Under the pieces are notes generated by a model. It was not told the DNA's origin and did no database searches. It worked only from the letters and a program-made list of their open reading frames with translations. DNA of 64,000 bases from an uncultured Anaerolineae bacterium (GTDB lineage: Bacteria; Chloroflexota; Anaerolineae; Aggregatilineales; Phototrophicaceae): NCBI GenBank assembly GCA_938022205.1, contig CALIEB010000005.1, forward strand, positions 62,001-126,000. Direction: 5' to 3'. Numbering within the stretch: position 1 is the stretch's first letter; each line of letters begins with the position of its first letter. Below are positions 36,124-44,131 of this stretch, piece by piece. Made by a program: the position numbers and the translations under genes.

Positions 36124-36784
36124 GCTGCTCCTCCGCACGTTGAATATGTTGCCAATACGCCGCCAATGCCGAGCGGTTGTGCTGGCGCACGATTTGCTCG
36201 GCGGCATCAGCATCTCGACGTTTGAACGCCTCAAGAAGCTGCCAATGTTCAGCCTGAACGGCTGCTACGCGGCTAGCGAAAACCTCGCGGAAGTAGTGCA
36301 TCTGCAAGCGTTCCCAATGCGCTAGCGTCTTGTCCATCATCTTGCGCATGAGCGGCATTTGCGCAAGGTCACAGATGAGCTGATGGAAGGCTTTGTTATC
36401 ACTTGACCACTGCGTGCGGTCGTGAGCGTTTGCATCCATCTGACGTATCATCGTCTCCAATGTCACAAAGTCCGCATCGGTCATGTGCTGACAAGCCGCC
36501 CGCGATGTCACGACTTCCATTGCCTCTAACAGCGTGAACACCTCGACGATAAGGTTGGGATAAATGGGCGTAATCGTCGCGCCTACGTGCGGTGCGAACG
36601 TGACAAAGCCCTCCGCTTCCAGCTGGCGCACGGCTTCGCGCACAGGGATAGAACTCACGCCTAAGCGGCTGGCGATGTCGTCAATCACGAGGCGCGTGGC
36701 GGGTGCTAGCTCCCCTTGCAAGATAGCCTCGCGCAAAATGCTGTAGACCTGTTCGTTCTTGCTTTTGAATGTTGGTGGTCGCAT
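36110..36784 (-). CDS. GntR family regulator, FadR/FCD type
   Basis: A 224-residue regulator. The N-terminal winged helix has IASRLGVSSIPVREAVRQLEAEGFV, and the C-terminal all-helical FCD domain carries a metal/ligand site pattern (D, then H in FHQLICDLA, later H). FCD regulators usually sense sugar acids or organic acids. Start at the ATG at 36784 with AAAGGGGG 9 nt upstream; the frame to 36805 begins with TTG. First gene of the minus-strand catabolic operon and divergent from the ABC transporter operon, so it likely controls both. Confidence 0.9.
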   Translation of the reverse strand: MRPPTFKSKNEQVYSILREAILQGELAPATRLVIDDIASRLGVSSIPVREAVRQLEAEGFVTFAPHVGATITPIYPNLIVEVFTLLEAMEVVTSRAACQHMTDADFVTLETMIRQMDANAHDRTQWSSDNKAFHQLICDLAQMPLMRKMMDKTLAHWERLQMHYFREVFASRVAAVQAEHWQLLEAFKRRDADAAEQIVRQHNRSALAAYWQHIQRAEEQHDIA

Positions 36785-36815
36785 CACGCAAAACCCCCTT
36801 TGCAATTCGGCAAAA

Positions 36816-36842
36816 ATTGTATATCATGTATCATATAGGATA
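36816..36842. promoter_or_regulatory. Putative GntR operator overlapping the gntR promoter
   Basis: AT-rich block TTGTATATCATGTATCATAT contains two near copies of TGTATxTCA and an imperfect dyad. It covers the -10 of the predicted gntR promoter (36830-36835), as expected for autoregulation. Confidence 0.4.
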
Positions 36843-36858
36843 GAGGGCAAACAAGCAA
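36830..36858 (-). promoter_or_regulatory. Probable gntR operon promoter
   Basis: On the minus strand: TTGCTT (36858-36853), a 17-nt spacer, then TATGAT (36835-36830). It would drive gntR and the six catabolic genes behind it. Confidence 0.55.
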
Positions 36859-36863
36859 GCCCC

Positions 36864-36892
36864 TTGACAGTGCGACAAGAATGCACTGTAAT
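36864..36892 (+). promoter_or_regulatory. Promoter of the sugar ABC transporter operon
   Basis: TTGACA at 36864-36869, a 17-nt spacer, then TGTAAT at 36887-36892. The -10 is embedded in the perfect palindrome TGTAATTACA (36887-36896), a candidate repressor half-site for the divergent GntR. AAGGAG at 36969-36974 is the ribosome site of the first gene. Confidence 0.7.
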
Positions 36893-36981
36893 TACAACAA
36901 AGGCGGCGTAAAGTGTGCGTTTACCCCCTATAAAGCCGTACTTTTTGCTACTAAGGCATACTATTTTTAAGGAGCATTGTA

Positions 36982-38271
36982 ATGAAGAGATTAAACTTGC
37001 TGCTAGTGTTTGTCCTGCTGCTGTCGTTGGCGAGCGTGAGCGTTCAAGCACAGAACGTGATTGAACTGCGCATGACGTGGTACACCGACGGCAACGAAGA
37101 CCAAGTGATGCGCGACCTGCTCGATCGCTTTGAAGCCGCCAATCCGGACATCAAAGTGGTCATGGACGTTGTGCCTTACAGCGCAATCCTCGAAACGCTG
37201 CCTGTGCAGCTCGCTGCTGGCGAAGGGCCCGACATGGCGCGCGTAACCGACTTGGGCGGTCTAGCAAAATACTACCTCGACATGTCGCCCTACCTATCTG
37301 ACACGGCGTACTGGGAAGAAAACATGGGCCCCTTCCTGAAGTGGATGCGCACGCCCGACAACGACACCGCTATCAGCGGCTTCATGACCCAACTGACCGT
37401 AACCGGTCCCTACATTAACCGCACACTGTTTGAACAAGCGGGCATCGAAGTTCCCAGCGACACGCGCGCCGACGTGACGTGGGAAGAGTGGGCAGAAGTG
37501 ACCCGCGCGGTCGCCGAAGCCACTGGCACCCAGTTCGCCATGGCCATGGATCGCACTGGGCATCGCTTTGCTGGTCCCGCTATCAGCATGGGCGCAAAAT
37601 ACTTCAACGACGAAGGCAAGCCCATGGTCGTAGGCGATGAGGGCTTCCGCGCTATGGCGCAGATGCTGCTTGACTGGCACGCCGACGGCACGATGCCGCT
37701 CGAGGTGTGGGCAGGCTCCAGCGGCAGCTACGTTGCCGCCAACGAAGAGTTCATTAACGTCAAGACCGTTCTGTACATGAGCGGCAGCTGGCAAATTGGG
37801 CAGTTCGCCAAGAACATCGGCGATGCCTTCGACTGGGAAGCCGTACCCAATCCTTGCGGGCCTGCGGCGTGTACCGGTATGCCCGGCGGCGCGGCGTTGG
37901 TTGCGATTGGCACGACCAAACACCCCGAAGCAGTCGCCCGCGTGATGGAATTCTTAGCGAGTGAAGAGATTTTGGGCGAGTTCTACGCGCGCACGCTGTT
38001 CATCCCCGGTCATCTTGGGCTGGCAGAAAAAGGCGTTGACTTCGTCACCGACGTTGAACAAGCCAAACAAGCCCTTTCGGTCTTCGCCTCGCAGGTGGGC
38101 AAGCTCGACCCCATCGCTTATGCCCTGCAAGCCTATCCGTTTAACCGCGTCATCTTCAACGCCACCCGCGACCGCCTGACCCAAGCCATCGTAGGCGAGC
38201 TGACGCTGGACGAAGCGATTACCCGCATTCAAGAAGACATTGACGCAGCTTTGGCTGAAGCTGGTCGATAA
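36982..38271 (+). CDS. Carbohydrate ABC transporter substrate-binding protein
   Basis: A 429-residue family 1 extracellular solute-binding protein (MalE-like). A Sec signal peptide of about 23 residues ends SVSVQA-Q; there is no lipobox cysteine, so it is not an obvious lipoprotein. The mature part starts ELRMTWYTDGNEDQ and has AAGEGPDMARV, the usual ligand-lobe motif. It binds an oligosaccharide or sugar-acid ligand in the periplasm-like space and delivers it to the two permeases downstream. It sits behind a strong promoter and before a hairpin that could lower permease expression. Confidence 0.92.
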   Translation: MKRLNLLLVFVLLLSLASVSVQAQNVIELRMTWYTDGNEDQVMRDLLDRFEAANPDIKVVMDVVPYSAILETLPVQLAAGEGPDMARVTDLGGLAKYYLDMSPYLSDTAYWEENMGPFLKWMRTPDNDTAISGFMTQLTVTGPYINRTLFEQAGIEVPSDTRADVTWEEWAEVTRAVAEATGTQFAMAMDRTGHRFAGPAISMGAKYFNDEGKPMVVGDEGFRAMAQMLLDWHADGTMPLEVWAGSSGSYVAANEEFINVKTVLYMSGSWQIGQFAKNIGDAFDWEAVPNPCGPAACTGMPGGAALVAIGTTKHPEAVARVMEFLASEEILGEFYARTLFIPGHLGLAEKGVDFVTDVEQAKQALSVFASQVGKLDPIAYALQAYPFNRVIFNATRDRLTQAIVGELTLDEAITRIQEDIDAALAEAGR

Positions 38272-38293
38272 TCGGCAACGTTTCATGTAAGAA

Positions 38294-38331
38294 ATGGCTA
38301 CCGCTGCTTTTGGCACGGTAGCCATTTTTTT
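38294..38331 (+). terminator. Hairpin with T tract between binding protein and permease genes
   Basis: Perfect 10-bp arms ATGGCTACCG (38294-38303) and CGGTAGCCAT (38316-38325), a 12-nt loop, then seven T residues. Intrinsic terminator form; leaky termination here would give more binding protein than permease. Confidence 0.85.
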
Positions 38332-38381
38332 CTAGGCATTCGCCTTTTTGCCCGCGTAAACGACTTTAATTGGACTGACTT

Positions 38382-39374
38382 ATGCCTAAAAACATGTTCA
38401 ACACGCTGTTCTCAACCGTTTACAGCGCGATTATGGAAACCGTCGGGCTGCTGGCTGAGCCTATCCAACGTTGGCTCGGCACACAGCGCATGGGTTACTT
38501 CTTTGTGCTGCCCAACATGCTAATTTTTGGCGTTTTCATCCTCTTCCCTATGCTGCTCAACTTTTACTACGCTATGACAGGCGGCACGCAGCTGTTCCCA
38601 CAAGACCGCCCTTTTGTCGGGCTGAGCAACTTTGAGCGGTTGTTTACCTGCGGCGACTTCCTCAATCCCAATACCTGCGTAGAAGACCGCTTTTGGCGCG
38701 CCGTGTTTAACACGATTGTTTTCGTGGTGTTTCAGGTCGGCGGCATGGTGCTGCTGGCGTTGATTACCGCGTTGATTCTCAACCGCAAAATTGTCGGACG
38801 CGGCTTCTTTCGCAGCGTTTTCTTCTACCCTGTGCTGCTCTCACCGGTGGTAGTCGCGCTCATTTGGAAATGGATTTTGCAGCGCGACGGGCTGCTTAAC
38901 GCGCTAATTGTCAGCTTGGGCGGCGAGCGCACGCTTTTCTTGCTCAACAGCAACTGGGCAACATTTTGGGCGATTGTCGTCAGCATCTGGGCGCAAATGG
39001 GCTTTTACATGCTCATCTTGCTGGCGGGTCTGCAAGCCATTCCCAAAGAGCTTTACGAGGCAGCAGACATCGACGGCGCGAACTCATGGCAGAGCTTCCA
39101 ATACGTCACCATGCCGCTGCTGATGCCCACCATGCTGGTCGTACTGGTCTTGTCGCTCATCCGCGCCGTGCAAGTCTTCGACCAAATCTTTGTGCTAACG
39201 GGCGGCGGTCCCGGCACAAGCACGTTCTATATGGTGCAGTACATTTACGTCACGGGCTTTTCTAACCAAATTCAACAGTTCGGTTTGGCTTCCGCCGCGT
39301 CTGTGGTGCTGGGGCTAACATTGCTCGTGTTCACGCTCATTCAGCTGCGGCTCGGTCGCACCAACGCTTACTAG
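38382..39374 (+). CDS. Sugar ABC transporter permease (MalF-like)
   Basis: A 330-residue permease with six predicted helices and a cytoplasmic N-terminal tail of about 40 residues. The EAA loop that docks on the ATPase reads ELYEAADIDGANSWQSFQ, then MPLLMPT. A periplasmic loop follows the first helix (TGGTQLFPQDRPFVGLSNFERLF), as in the MalF/UgpA group. It pairs with the next gene, which starts 15 nt later. Confidence 0.92.
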   Translation: MPKNMFNTLFSTVYSAIMETVGLLAEPIQRWLGTQRMGYFFVLPNMLIFGVFILFPMLLNFYYAMTGGTQLFPQDRPFVGLSNFERLFTCGDFLNPNTCVEDRFWRAVFNTIVFVVFQVGGMVLLALITALILNRKIVGRGFFRSVFFYPVLLSPVVVALIWKWILQRDGLLNALIVSLGGERTLFLLNSNWATFWAIVVSIWAQMGFYMLILLAGLQAIPKELYEAADIDGANSWQSFQYVTMPLLMPTMLVVLVLSLIRAVQVFDQIFVLTGGGPGTSTFYMVQYIYVTGFSNQIQQFGLASAASVVLGLTLLVFTLIQLRLGRTNAY

Positions 39375-39389
39375 CCAAAGGGGGGAGAG

Positions 39390-40442
39390 ATGTCCTATAT
39401 CATGGAGTTCTTACTGGCACGACAGGGGCGCAAACTGCCCACCGTTGGGGACTTGCTGACCTATCTCTACCTTCTGGTTGGCACTGTGCTGATGTTCGGT
39501 CCGGTTGTGTGGTTGGTGCTGTCCTCGTTCAAAACACAGGCGGCTCTGGTCGAGTTCCCACCCCAGCTGTTGCCTTACAACCAAATCAGCGTGGCGGTCG
39601 AAGGCTACAAAGACCCGCTGCCGCTATTTGAGGTCACGCTCGAGGACGGCAGCGTCAAGCGCATGGCACAAGTGCGGCGTGTGGGCATTGAGGCGCAAAT
39701 GGTCGACCCCGACGCACCCGAAGACATTGTTAAAGTGCGCACCACTGACCGTCAGCCTGTGCGCGAGATTGCGTTTGCGTGGGAAAACTATACCGACCCA
39801 CTAGAACGCTTTAACTTCTGGACATATTTTCGCAATAGCGTCGTGGTCACAGTCGCTGCCACTGTCGTGACGCTAATCATCAACAGCATGGCGGCATTTG
39901 CGCTGAGCAAGTATGTCTTCGCTGGACGCGACGTAATTTTTGTGGTGATTATCAGCACGCTGATGATTCCGATTAGCGTCATTCTCGTGCCGGTGTTCTT
40001 GGTCATCACCCAAGTAGGCTGGAACAACAACTTGCTAGGGGTGATTATTCCGGGTGCCGCTACACCAACAGGCGTGTTCTTGCTGCGGCAGTACATGCTC
40101 ACCATTCCCGATGAGCTGCTGGATTCAGCGCGCATCGACGGCGCGAGCGAATGGCGCATCTACTGGCAAATTATCCTGCCACTAGCACGTCCCGCCCTTG
40201 CCGTGCTGGCAATTTTCTCGGTGATGTGGCGTTGGAACGACTTCTTGTGGCCACTTATCGTGCTGTCACGCAGCGAGCTGTTCACGCTGCAAGTGGGCTT
40301 GAACTCGTTTCAAGGCGAGCTAAACGTGCAGTGGCACTATGTGCTGGCGATGACCGTGCTAACGCTGCTGCCTGTGTCGCTGGTGTTCGCCATGCTGCAG
40401 CAGTTTATCACGTCAGGCATTGCCACGACAGGGATGAAGTAG
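39390..40442 (+). CDS. Sugar ABC transporter permease (MalG-like) with enlarged periplasmic insert
   Basis: A 350-residue permease, longer than the usual 270-290. After the first helix an extracytoplasmic insert of about 90 residues (including VAVEGYKDPLPLFEV and PDAPEDIVKV) precedes the normal FWTYFRNSVVVTV core. The EAA loop is ELLDSARIDGASEWRIYW, then LPLARPALAV. AAGGGGGGAG precedes the ATG. The insert may contact the binding protein. No ATPase gene is found nearby, so a shared MsmX-type ATPase elsewhere is probably used. Confidence 0.9.
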   Translation: MSYIMEFLLARQGRKLPTVGDLLTYLYLLVGTVLMFGPVVWLVLSSFKTQAALVEFPPQLLPYNQISVAVEGYKDPLPLFEVTLEDGSVKRMAQVRRVGIEAQMVDPDAPEDIVKVRTTDRQPVREIAFAWENYTDPLERFNFWTYFRNSVVVTVAATVVTLIINSMAAFALSKYVFAGRDVIFVVIISTLMIPISVILVPVFLVITQVGWNNNLLGVIIPGAATPTGVFLLRQYMLTIPDELLDSARIDGASEWRIYWQIILPLARPALAVLAIFSVMWRWNDFLWPLIVLSRSELFTLQVGLNSFQGELNVQWHYVLAMTVLTLLPVSLVFAMLQQFITSGIATTGMK

Positions 40443-40444
40443 TC

Positions 40445-41422
40445 ATGCCGCAGCGCGTTGTCGTGCTTGAACCCAACGTTGTCGCTTTAGAAACCATGCC
40501 TATGCCCCAAGCGGGGCATGGGCAGCTGCTCATCGAAACGACGCACAGCCTCGTCAGTCCGGGCACCGAGCGTGCCTTCTTCATGGGGCTGCCCAACACC
40601 AACGCCAGCTACCCGCTCTACCCGGGCTACAGCAACATCGGGCGCGTCCTCGCGCTTGGCGAAGGCGTAACAGGTTTTTGCGTCGGCGACCGCGTAGCTT
40701 CAACCGCCGCGCACGCTTCGCATGTGGTCGTGGACGCGCAGAAATGCCTGCCGCTGCCCGACGGCTTGGATGAAGCGCACGCCGTGTTCTTCAACCTCAT
40801 CGCCATCGCTATGCAAGCCGTGCGCAAAACCCGCATTGAACTCGGCGAGTCCGTGCTGGTGCTGGGCATGGGATTGATTGGCTTGTTTGCCCTGCAGCTT
40901 GCCAAGCTCAACGGCGGCTTGCCCGTCGCTGCGCTTGACCAAGACCCCAAGCGGCTAGACGTGGCGCGCGCTTGCGGCGCAGACCAGACCTACACGCCAA
41001 GTGACACGTTGGCAGAGGAATTAGCCGCGCAAGGCACGCGCCCGCAGGTCGTCATCGAGGCAACAGGCGCGCCCGCGCCCATCTTGCAAGCGTTTCAGCT
41101 GGCTGCGCCGCGTGGGCGTGTCGCGCTCTTAGGCAGTGCGCGCGGCGAAACCGAGCGCGTCAACTTCTACCGCGACATCCACCGCAAAGGCTTAACAGTG
41201 ATTGGCGCACACGAAATCACGCGCCCACAGCACGAGTCCTTTGCCGGGTGGTGGACGCAGCACGACGAACACCGCGTGGCGTTGTCGCTGTTGGCGCACC
41301 AACGCCTCACCGTACAACCGCTCATCACACACCGCTTTGCGGCAACAGACTTTGCCCAAGCCTACCACCTGCTCAAGGCATGGGACACACAAGCAATGGG
41401 CATGGTCATCACGTGGACATGA
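40445..41422 (+). CDS. Medium-chain dehydrogenase, zinc-free type
   Basis: A 325-residue MDR-superfamily oxidoreductase starting 2 nt after the permease stop. The position of the catalytic zinc cysteine is replaced by the SPGTER motif, as in BchC-like and bi-domain oxidoreductases. The NAD fold is VLVLGMGLIGLFALQLAK with ALDQDPKR after it. It likely oxidises a hydroxyl of the imported sugar or its derivative and complements the two Gfo/Idh/MocA enzymes on the other strand. The longer frame starting at 40151 lies inside the permease gene and is rejected. Confidence 0.85.
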   Translation: MPQRVVVLEPNVVALETMPMPQAGHGQLLIETTHSLVSPGTERAFFMGLPNTNASYPLYPGYSNIGRVLALGEGVTGFCVGDRVASTAAHASHVVVDAQKCLPLPDGLDEAHAVFFNLIAIAMQAVRKTRIELGESVLVLGMGLIGLFALQLAKLNGGLPVAALDQDPKRLDVARACGADQTYTPSDTLAEELAAQGTRPQVVIEATGAPAPILQAFQLAAPRGRVALLGSARGETERVNFYRDIHRKGLTVIGAHEITRPQHESFAGWWTQHDEHRVALSLLAHQRLTVQPLITHRFAATDFAQAYHLLKAWDTQAMGMVITWT

Positions 41423-41470
41423 GCGCACTGTCGTTCGTTTGCACAGCTATTCAGCCCGACAAAATTTAAC

Positions 41471-41499
41471 TTGCGGGTTTGCTGTTTTTCTGTTACGCT
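41471..41499 (+). promoter_or_regulatory. Promoter of the tRNA-Arg gene
   Basis: TTGCGG at 41471-41476, a 17-nt spacer, then TACGCT at 41494-41499, 11 bases before the tRNA 5' end. Confidence 0.55.
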
Positions 41500-41510
41500 T
41501 GTCTGTGTAA

Positions 41511-41582
41511 GCCCCCGTAGCTCAGCGGATAGAGCGTTGCCCTCCGGAGGCAAAGGCACAGGTTCGATTCCTGTCGGGGGTA
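41511..41582 (+). tRNA. tRNA-Arg (anticodon CCG)
   Basis: Complete cloverleaf: acceptor GCCCCCG/CGGGGGT with a G-U first pair, D stem GCTC/GAGC, anticodon stem TTGCC/GGCAA with loop CTCCGGA (anticodon CCG, reads CGG), variable loop AGGC, T arm ACAGG-TTCGATT-CCTGT, and discriminator A. The 3' CCA is not encoded. A strong terminator follows. Confidence 0.96.
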
Positions 41583-41590
41583 TGTTTGCC

Positions 41591-41618
41591 AAAAAGCGAG
41601 ACGATGCGCTCGCTTTTT
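41591..41618. terminator. Terminator after tRNA-Arg
   Basis: Perfect inverted repeat AAAAAGCGAG / CTCGCTTTTT with an 8-nt loop and a T tract. Symmetric, so active on both strands in principle. Confidence 0.88.
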
Positions 41619-41718
41619 CGTGTTTTACGCGCTTTGCCACAGGATATTCTCACCCATACAAGCCTTTCTAAACGTGTCACTTGCAACTACATCCGCCCTG
41701 CCACAATGGAGTTTGACA

Positions 41719-42975
41719 ATGAACGAAGTCGCAGAAACACCGCTTGAAACAGCAGCCTCATCGGAAAAATGGCTCAACAGCACGGTCGGCGGGGTTGGTC
41801 TCACCAGTGCTTTGGGCGATTTTTGCTACGAAACCACCACCGTCATTCTGCCCGGCTTTCTTGCCGTGCTGGGAATTCCTGCCGCCGCGTTAGGAACTAT
41901 CGAAGGCATCGCCGATGCTATCGCCAGCTTCACAAAGATGGCCTCAGGCTTCATCGCCGACAAGCTCGGTCATCGCAAACTGCTGGTGCTGGTTGGCTAC
42001 GGGTTAACCCCACTGGGACAGGCACTCATCGCGCTAGCGGCTGGCTGGCCGCTTCTGCTGTTGGGGCGCGCGGTGTCATGGTTCGGCAAAGGCTTACGCG
42101 GTCCCCTGCGCGATGCTATCGTCGTGCAAGCGGTCACGCCGCAAACGCGCGGGCGAGCTTTCGGCTTTCATCGCGCGATGGACACCGTCGGCGCGGTTGT
42201 CGGTCCCCTGCTCGGTGTCACGTTGCTAGGCTGGGCGCAAACGCTCGGTTGGGATGACGCAAGCGCGCCCTTTCGCGTCGTTTTCTGGCTTAGCCTCATC
42301 CCCGGCCTGCTAGCAGTGCTGTCTTTCCTAACGTTAGTTAAAGACCCCGAACACACACCCAACCCCTCGCTGCGCTTTTTTAGCGCGCTGCGCGAGCTGC
42401 CTGCTCGCTTCAAGCGTTATCTGCGCGCGGTCGGCATCTTTGGCAGCGGCGACTTCTCACACAGCCTGCTCATCTTAGCGGCAACACAGCTGCTGACTCC
42501 TGCGATGGGTATCGTGCAGGCGGCACAAGTGGCGGGCTTGCTCTACGTCTGGCGTAACGTCGTGCAAGTCATCACGTCCTATCCCGTCGGTGTGCTAGCA
42601 GATCGCTTCGGACCTAAGCGCGTCCTTATAGCAGGCTACGGTCTCGGCGTGCTGACAGCCGTTTTGACACTCATTGCCTTTGTGCTAGAAGTCAACACCA
42701 TAGCCTTGTTGGTCATCGTCTTTTTCATCGCAGGGCTGTATGTCGCAGTACAAGAGGCACTAGAAGCGACGGTGACCGCTGACATTGTCAGCGACACCCA
42801 GCTGGGCGTAAGCTACGGCGCGTTGGGAACAGTCAACGGCACGACCAAATTCGTCTCAAGCGCGTTGCTCGGCACACTTTGGACGGCGTTTTCGCCTGCC
42901 ATCGGCTTTGGTGCCGCAGCCTTGCTGATGCTGGTGGGAACAGTCGATTTAACGCGAGCAATCGACAATGCGTAA
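41719..42975 (+). CDS. MFS transporter
   Basis: A 418-residue, 12-helix-type major facilitator protein. The loop 2-3 motif is GFIADKLGHRKLLVLVGYGL, and GKGLRGPLRDAIV plus RGRAFGFHRAMDTVGAVVGP resemble the subgroup of drug or small-molecule antiporters with helix 5 motif C. GGAG lies 8 nt before the ATG at 41719; the frame before it covers the tRNA terminator region and is rejected. Substrate unknown. Confidence 0.9.
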   Translation: MNEVAETPLETAASSEKWLNSTVGGVGLTSALGDFCYETTTVILPGFLAVLGIPAAALGTIEGIADAIASFTKMASGFIADKLGHRKLLVLVGYGLTPLGQALIALAAGWPLLLLGRAVSWFGKGLRGPLRDAIVVQAVTPQTRGRAFGFHRAMDTVGAVVGPLLGVTLLGWAQTLGWDDASAPFRVVFWLSLIPGLLAVLSFLTLVKDPEHTPNPSLRFFSALRELPARFKRYLRAVGIFGSGDFSHSLLILAATQLLTPAMGIVQAAQVAGLLYVWRNVVQVITSYPVGVLADRFGPKRVLIAGYGLGVLTAVLTLIAFVLEVNTIALLVIVFFIAGLYVAVQEALEATVTADIVSDTQLGVSYGALGTVNGTTKFVSSALLGTLWTAFSPAIGFGAAALLMLVGTVDLTRAIDNA

Positions 42976-43022
42976 CTGAAAGACAATGCCATCATTGCCA
43001 ACACACGTTGAGGGGACGTTTT

Positions 43023-43367
43023 ATGTCAGCTGCTACATCGTTACTCCAAGCGGTCATTCTGTTCGCGGTTACGGCGGTCGCGGAGATTACCGGCTCCTAT
43101 CTGGCTTACGGTGTCGTCAAACACGGTCGTCCCGTTTGGTGGCTTTTGCCAGCCGCACTCAGCATCGCGCTTTTCGTCTTTTTGCTCACGCTACATCCCG
43201 GCGCGGCTGGACGAACGTACGCCGCCTACGGTGGCATGTACGTTGCCATCGCGTTTGTCTGGCTCTGGCTGGTTGAACAGCAGCAGCCTAACGTGTGGGA
43301 AACGGTCGGCGTTGTCGTGACCTTAATCGGCATGGGCATTATCGTGCTAGCTCCACAGCCAAAGTAG
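43023..43367 (+). CDS. YnfA/UPF0060 family small membrane protein
   Basis: A 114-residue protein with four helices. AEITGSYLAYGVVKHGRPVWW and GRTYAAYGGMYVAIAFVWLW are hallmark sequences of the YnfA family, small transporters related to SMR multidrug pumps. Start at the ATG at 43023, 47 nt after the MFS gene and probably co-transcribed with it. Confidence 0.9.
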   Translation: MSAATSLLQAVILFAVTAVAEITGSYLAYGVVKHGRPVWWLLPAALSIALFVFLLTLHPGAAGRTYAAYGGMYVAIAFVWLWLVEQQQPNVWETVGVVVTLIGMGIIVLAPQPK

Positions 43368-43433
43368 CGCAGCCGCTTTACCAAAGCACCGCACAATCAG
43401 CGTTACCCTAAAGGCAGCCCTTGCGCACCCAAG

Positions 43434-44024
43434 CTAATGCAGCACGCGCTTGAGGTCTTCGGCGATGTCGACAAAGTCCACAGCGTATTCGTAGATACGC
43501 ATCAGCTGTCCCTCACGATTCAGCAAGAACATTGACGCGGTGTGATCGACTGTGTAATTCTTGCGCAAGCCGCCGTAGTCTTTGACCAAGTAGCGACCAC
43601 CGTATTCTTCTATCATGCGCTGTAGGTCAGCGTCTGTACCGGTAACGCCGATGAACGTGGGGTCAAACATGCCTAAGTATTCTTTCAAACGCTGCGGCGT
43701 GTCACGTTTTACGTCCACACCGACGAAGACAAAGCGCAGCTTGTTGGCTTGTTCGCCCAAAAGCCGCTTAATCTGCTTGTAGTTTGCCAGTGTCAGCGGA
43801 CAAATATCCGGGCAGTGCGTATAGCCAAACGCCAGCAGCACGTATGAGCCTTTGAGCTGATTGAGATGAAATTCTACGCCTTCGTGGCTCACCAGCGTGA
43901 AGTCGCTCAGGGTGCGCGGTGGGTCGTTGCGCAAGATACCCTCTACCGTAGGCGACGGGTTGCTTTCCGCGCACCCCACCAGCCCTAGCAATAAGACCAA
44001 CCACAAGATGCCCCATACCCTCAT
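43434..44024 (-). CDS. SCO1/SenC/PrrC family copper-binding lipoprotein
   Basis: A 196-residue thioredoxin-fold protein anchored by a lipobox (LVGC, Cys18). The copper ligands are Cys71 and Cys75 in THCPDICP and His161 in TVDHTASMF. SCO proteins deliver copper to the CuA site of cytochrome oxidase or act as thiol-disulfide proteins. No oxidase genes are nearby; the copper operon lies 11 kb further on. Confidence 0.93.
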   Translation of the reverse strand: MRVWGILWLVLLLGLVGCAESNPSPTVEGILRNDPPRTLSDFTLVSHEGVEFHLNQLKGSYVLLAFGYTHCPDICPLTLANYKQIKRLLGEQANKLRFVFVGVDVKRDTPQRLKEYLGMFDPTFIGVTGTDADLQRMIEEYGGRYLVKDYGGLRKNYTVDHTASMFLLNREGQLMRIYEYAVDFVDIAEDLKRVLH

Positions 44025-44131
44025 GAGCCTTTATCCTCTTCAGTTAGCGACGAGTATTCTCTTTTTTTATCGTTGATTTGGGGTACATGCGTAGTGTAGA
44101 ACATCACATGCCCCTGTGACGTTTATCCCCA

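Noticed and set aside
40151-40444. Extension of the MDR dehydrogenase into the permease gene
   Set aside because: It overlaps the permease in another frame; the ATG at 40445 follows the permease stop by 2 nt and begins the GroES-like fold.
41591-41618. tRNA-adjacent inverted repeat as an integration site
   Set aside because: It is a normal terminator hairpin with a T tract and there is no integrase gene.
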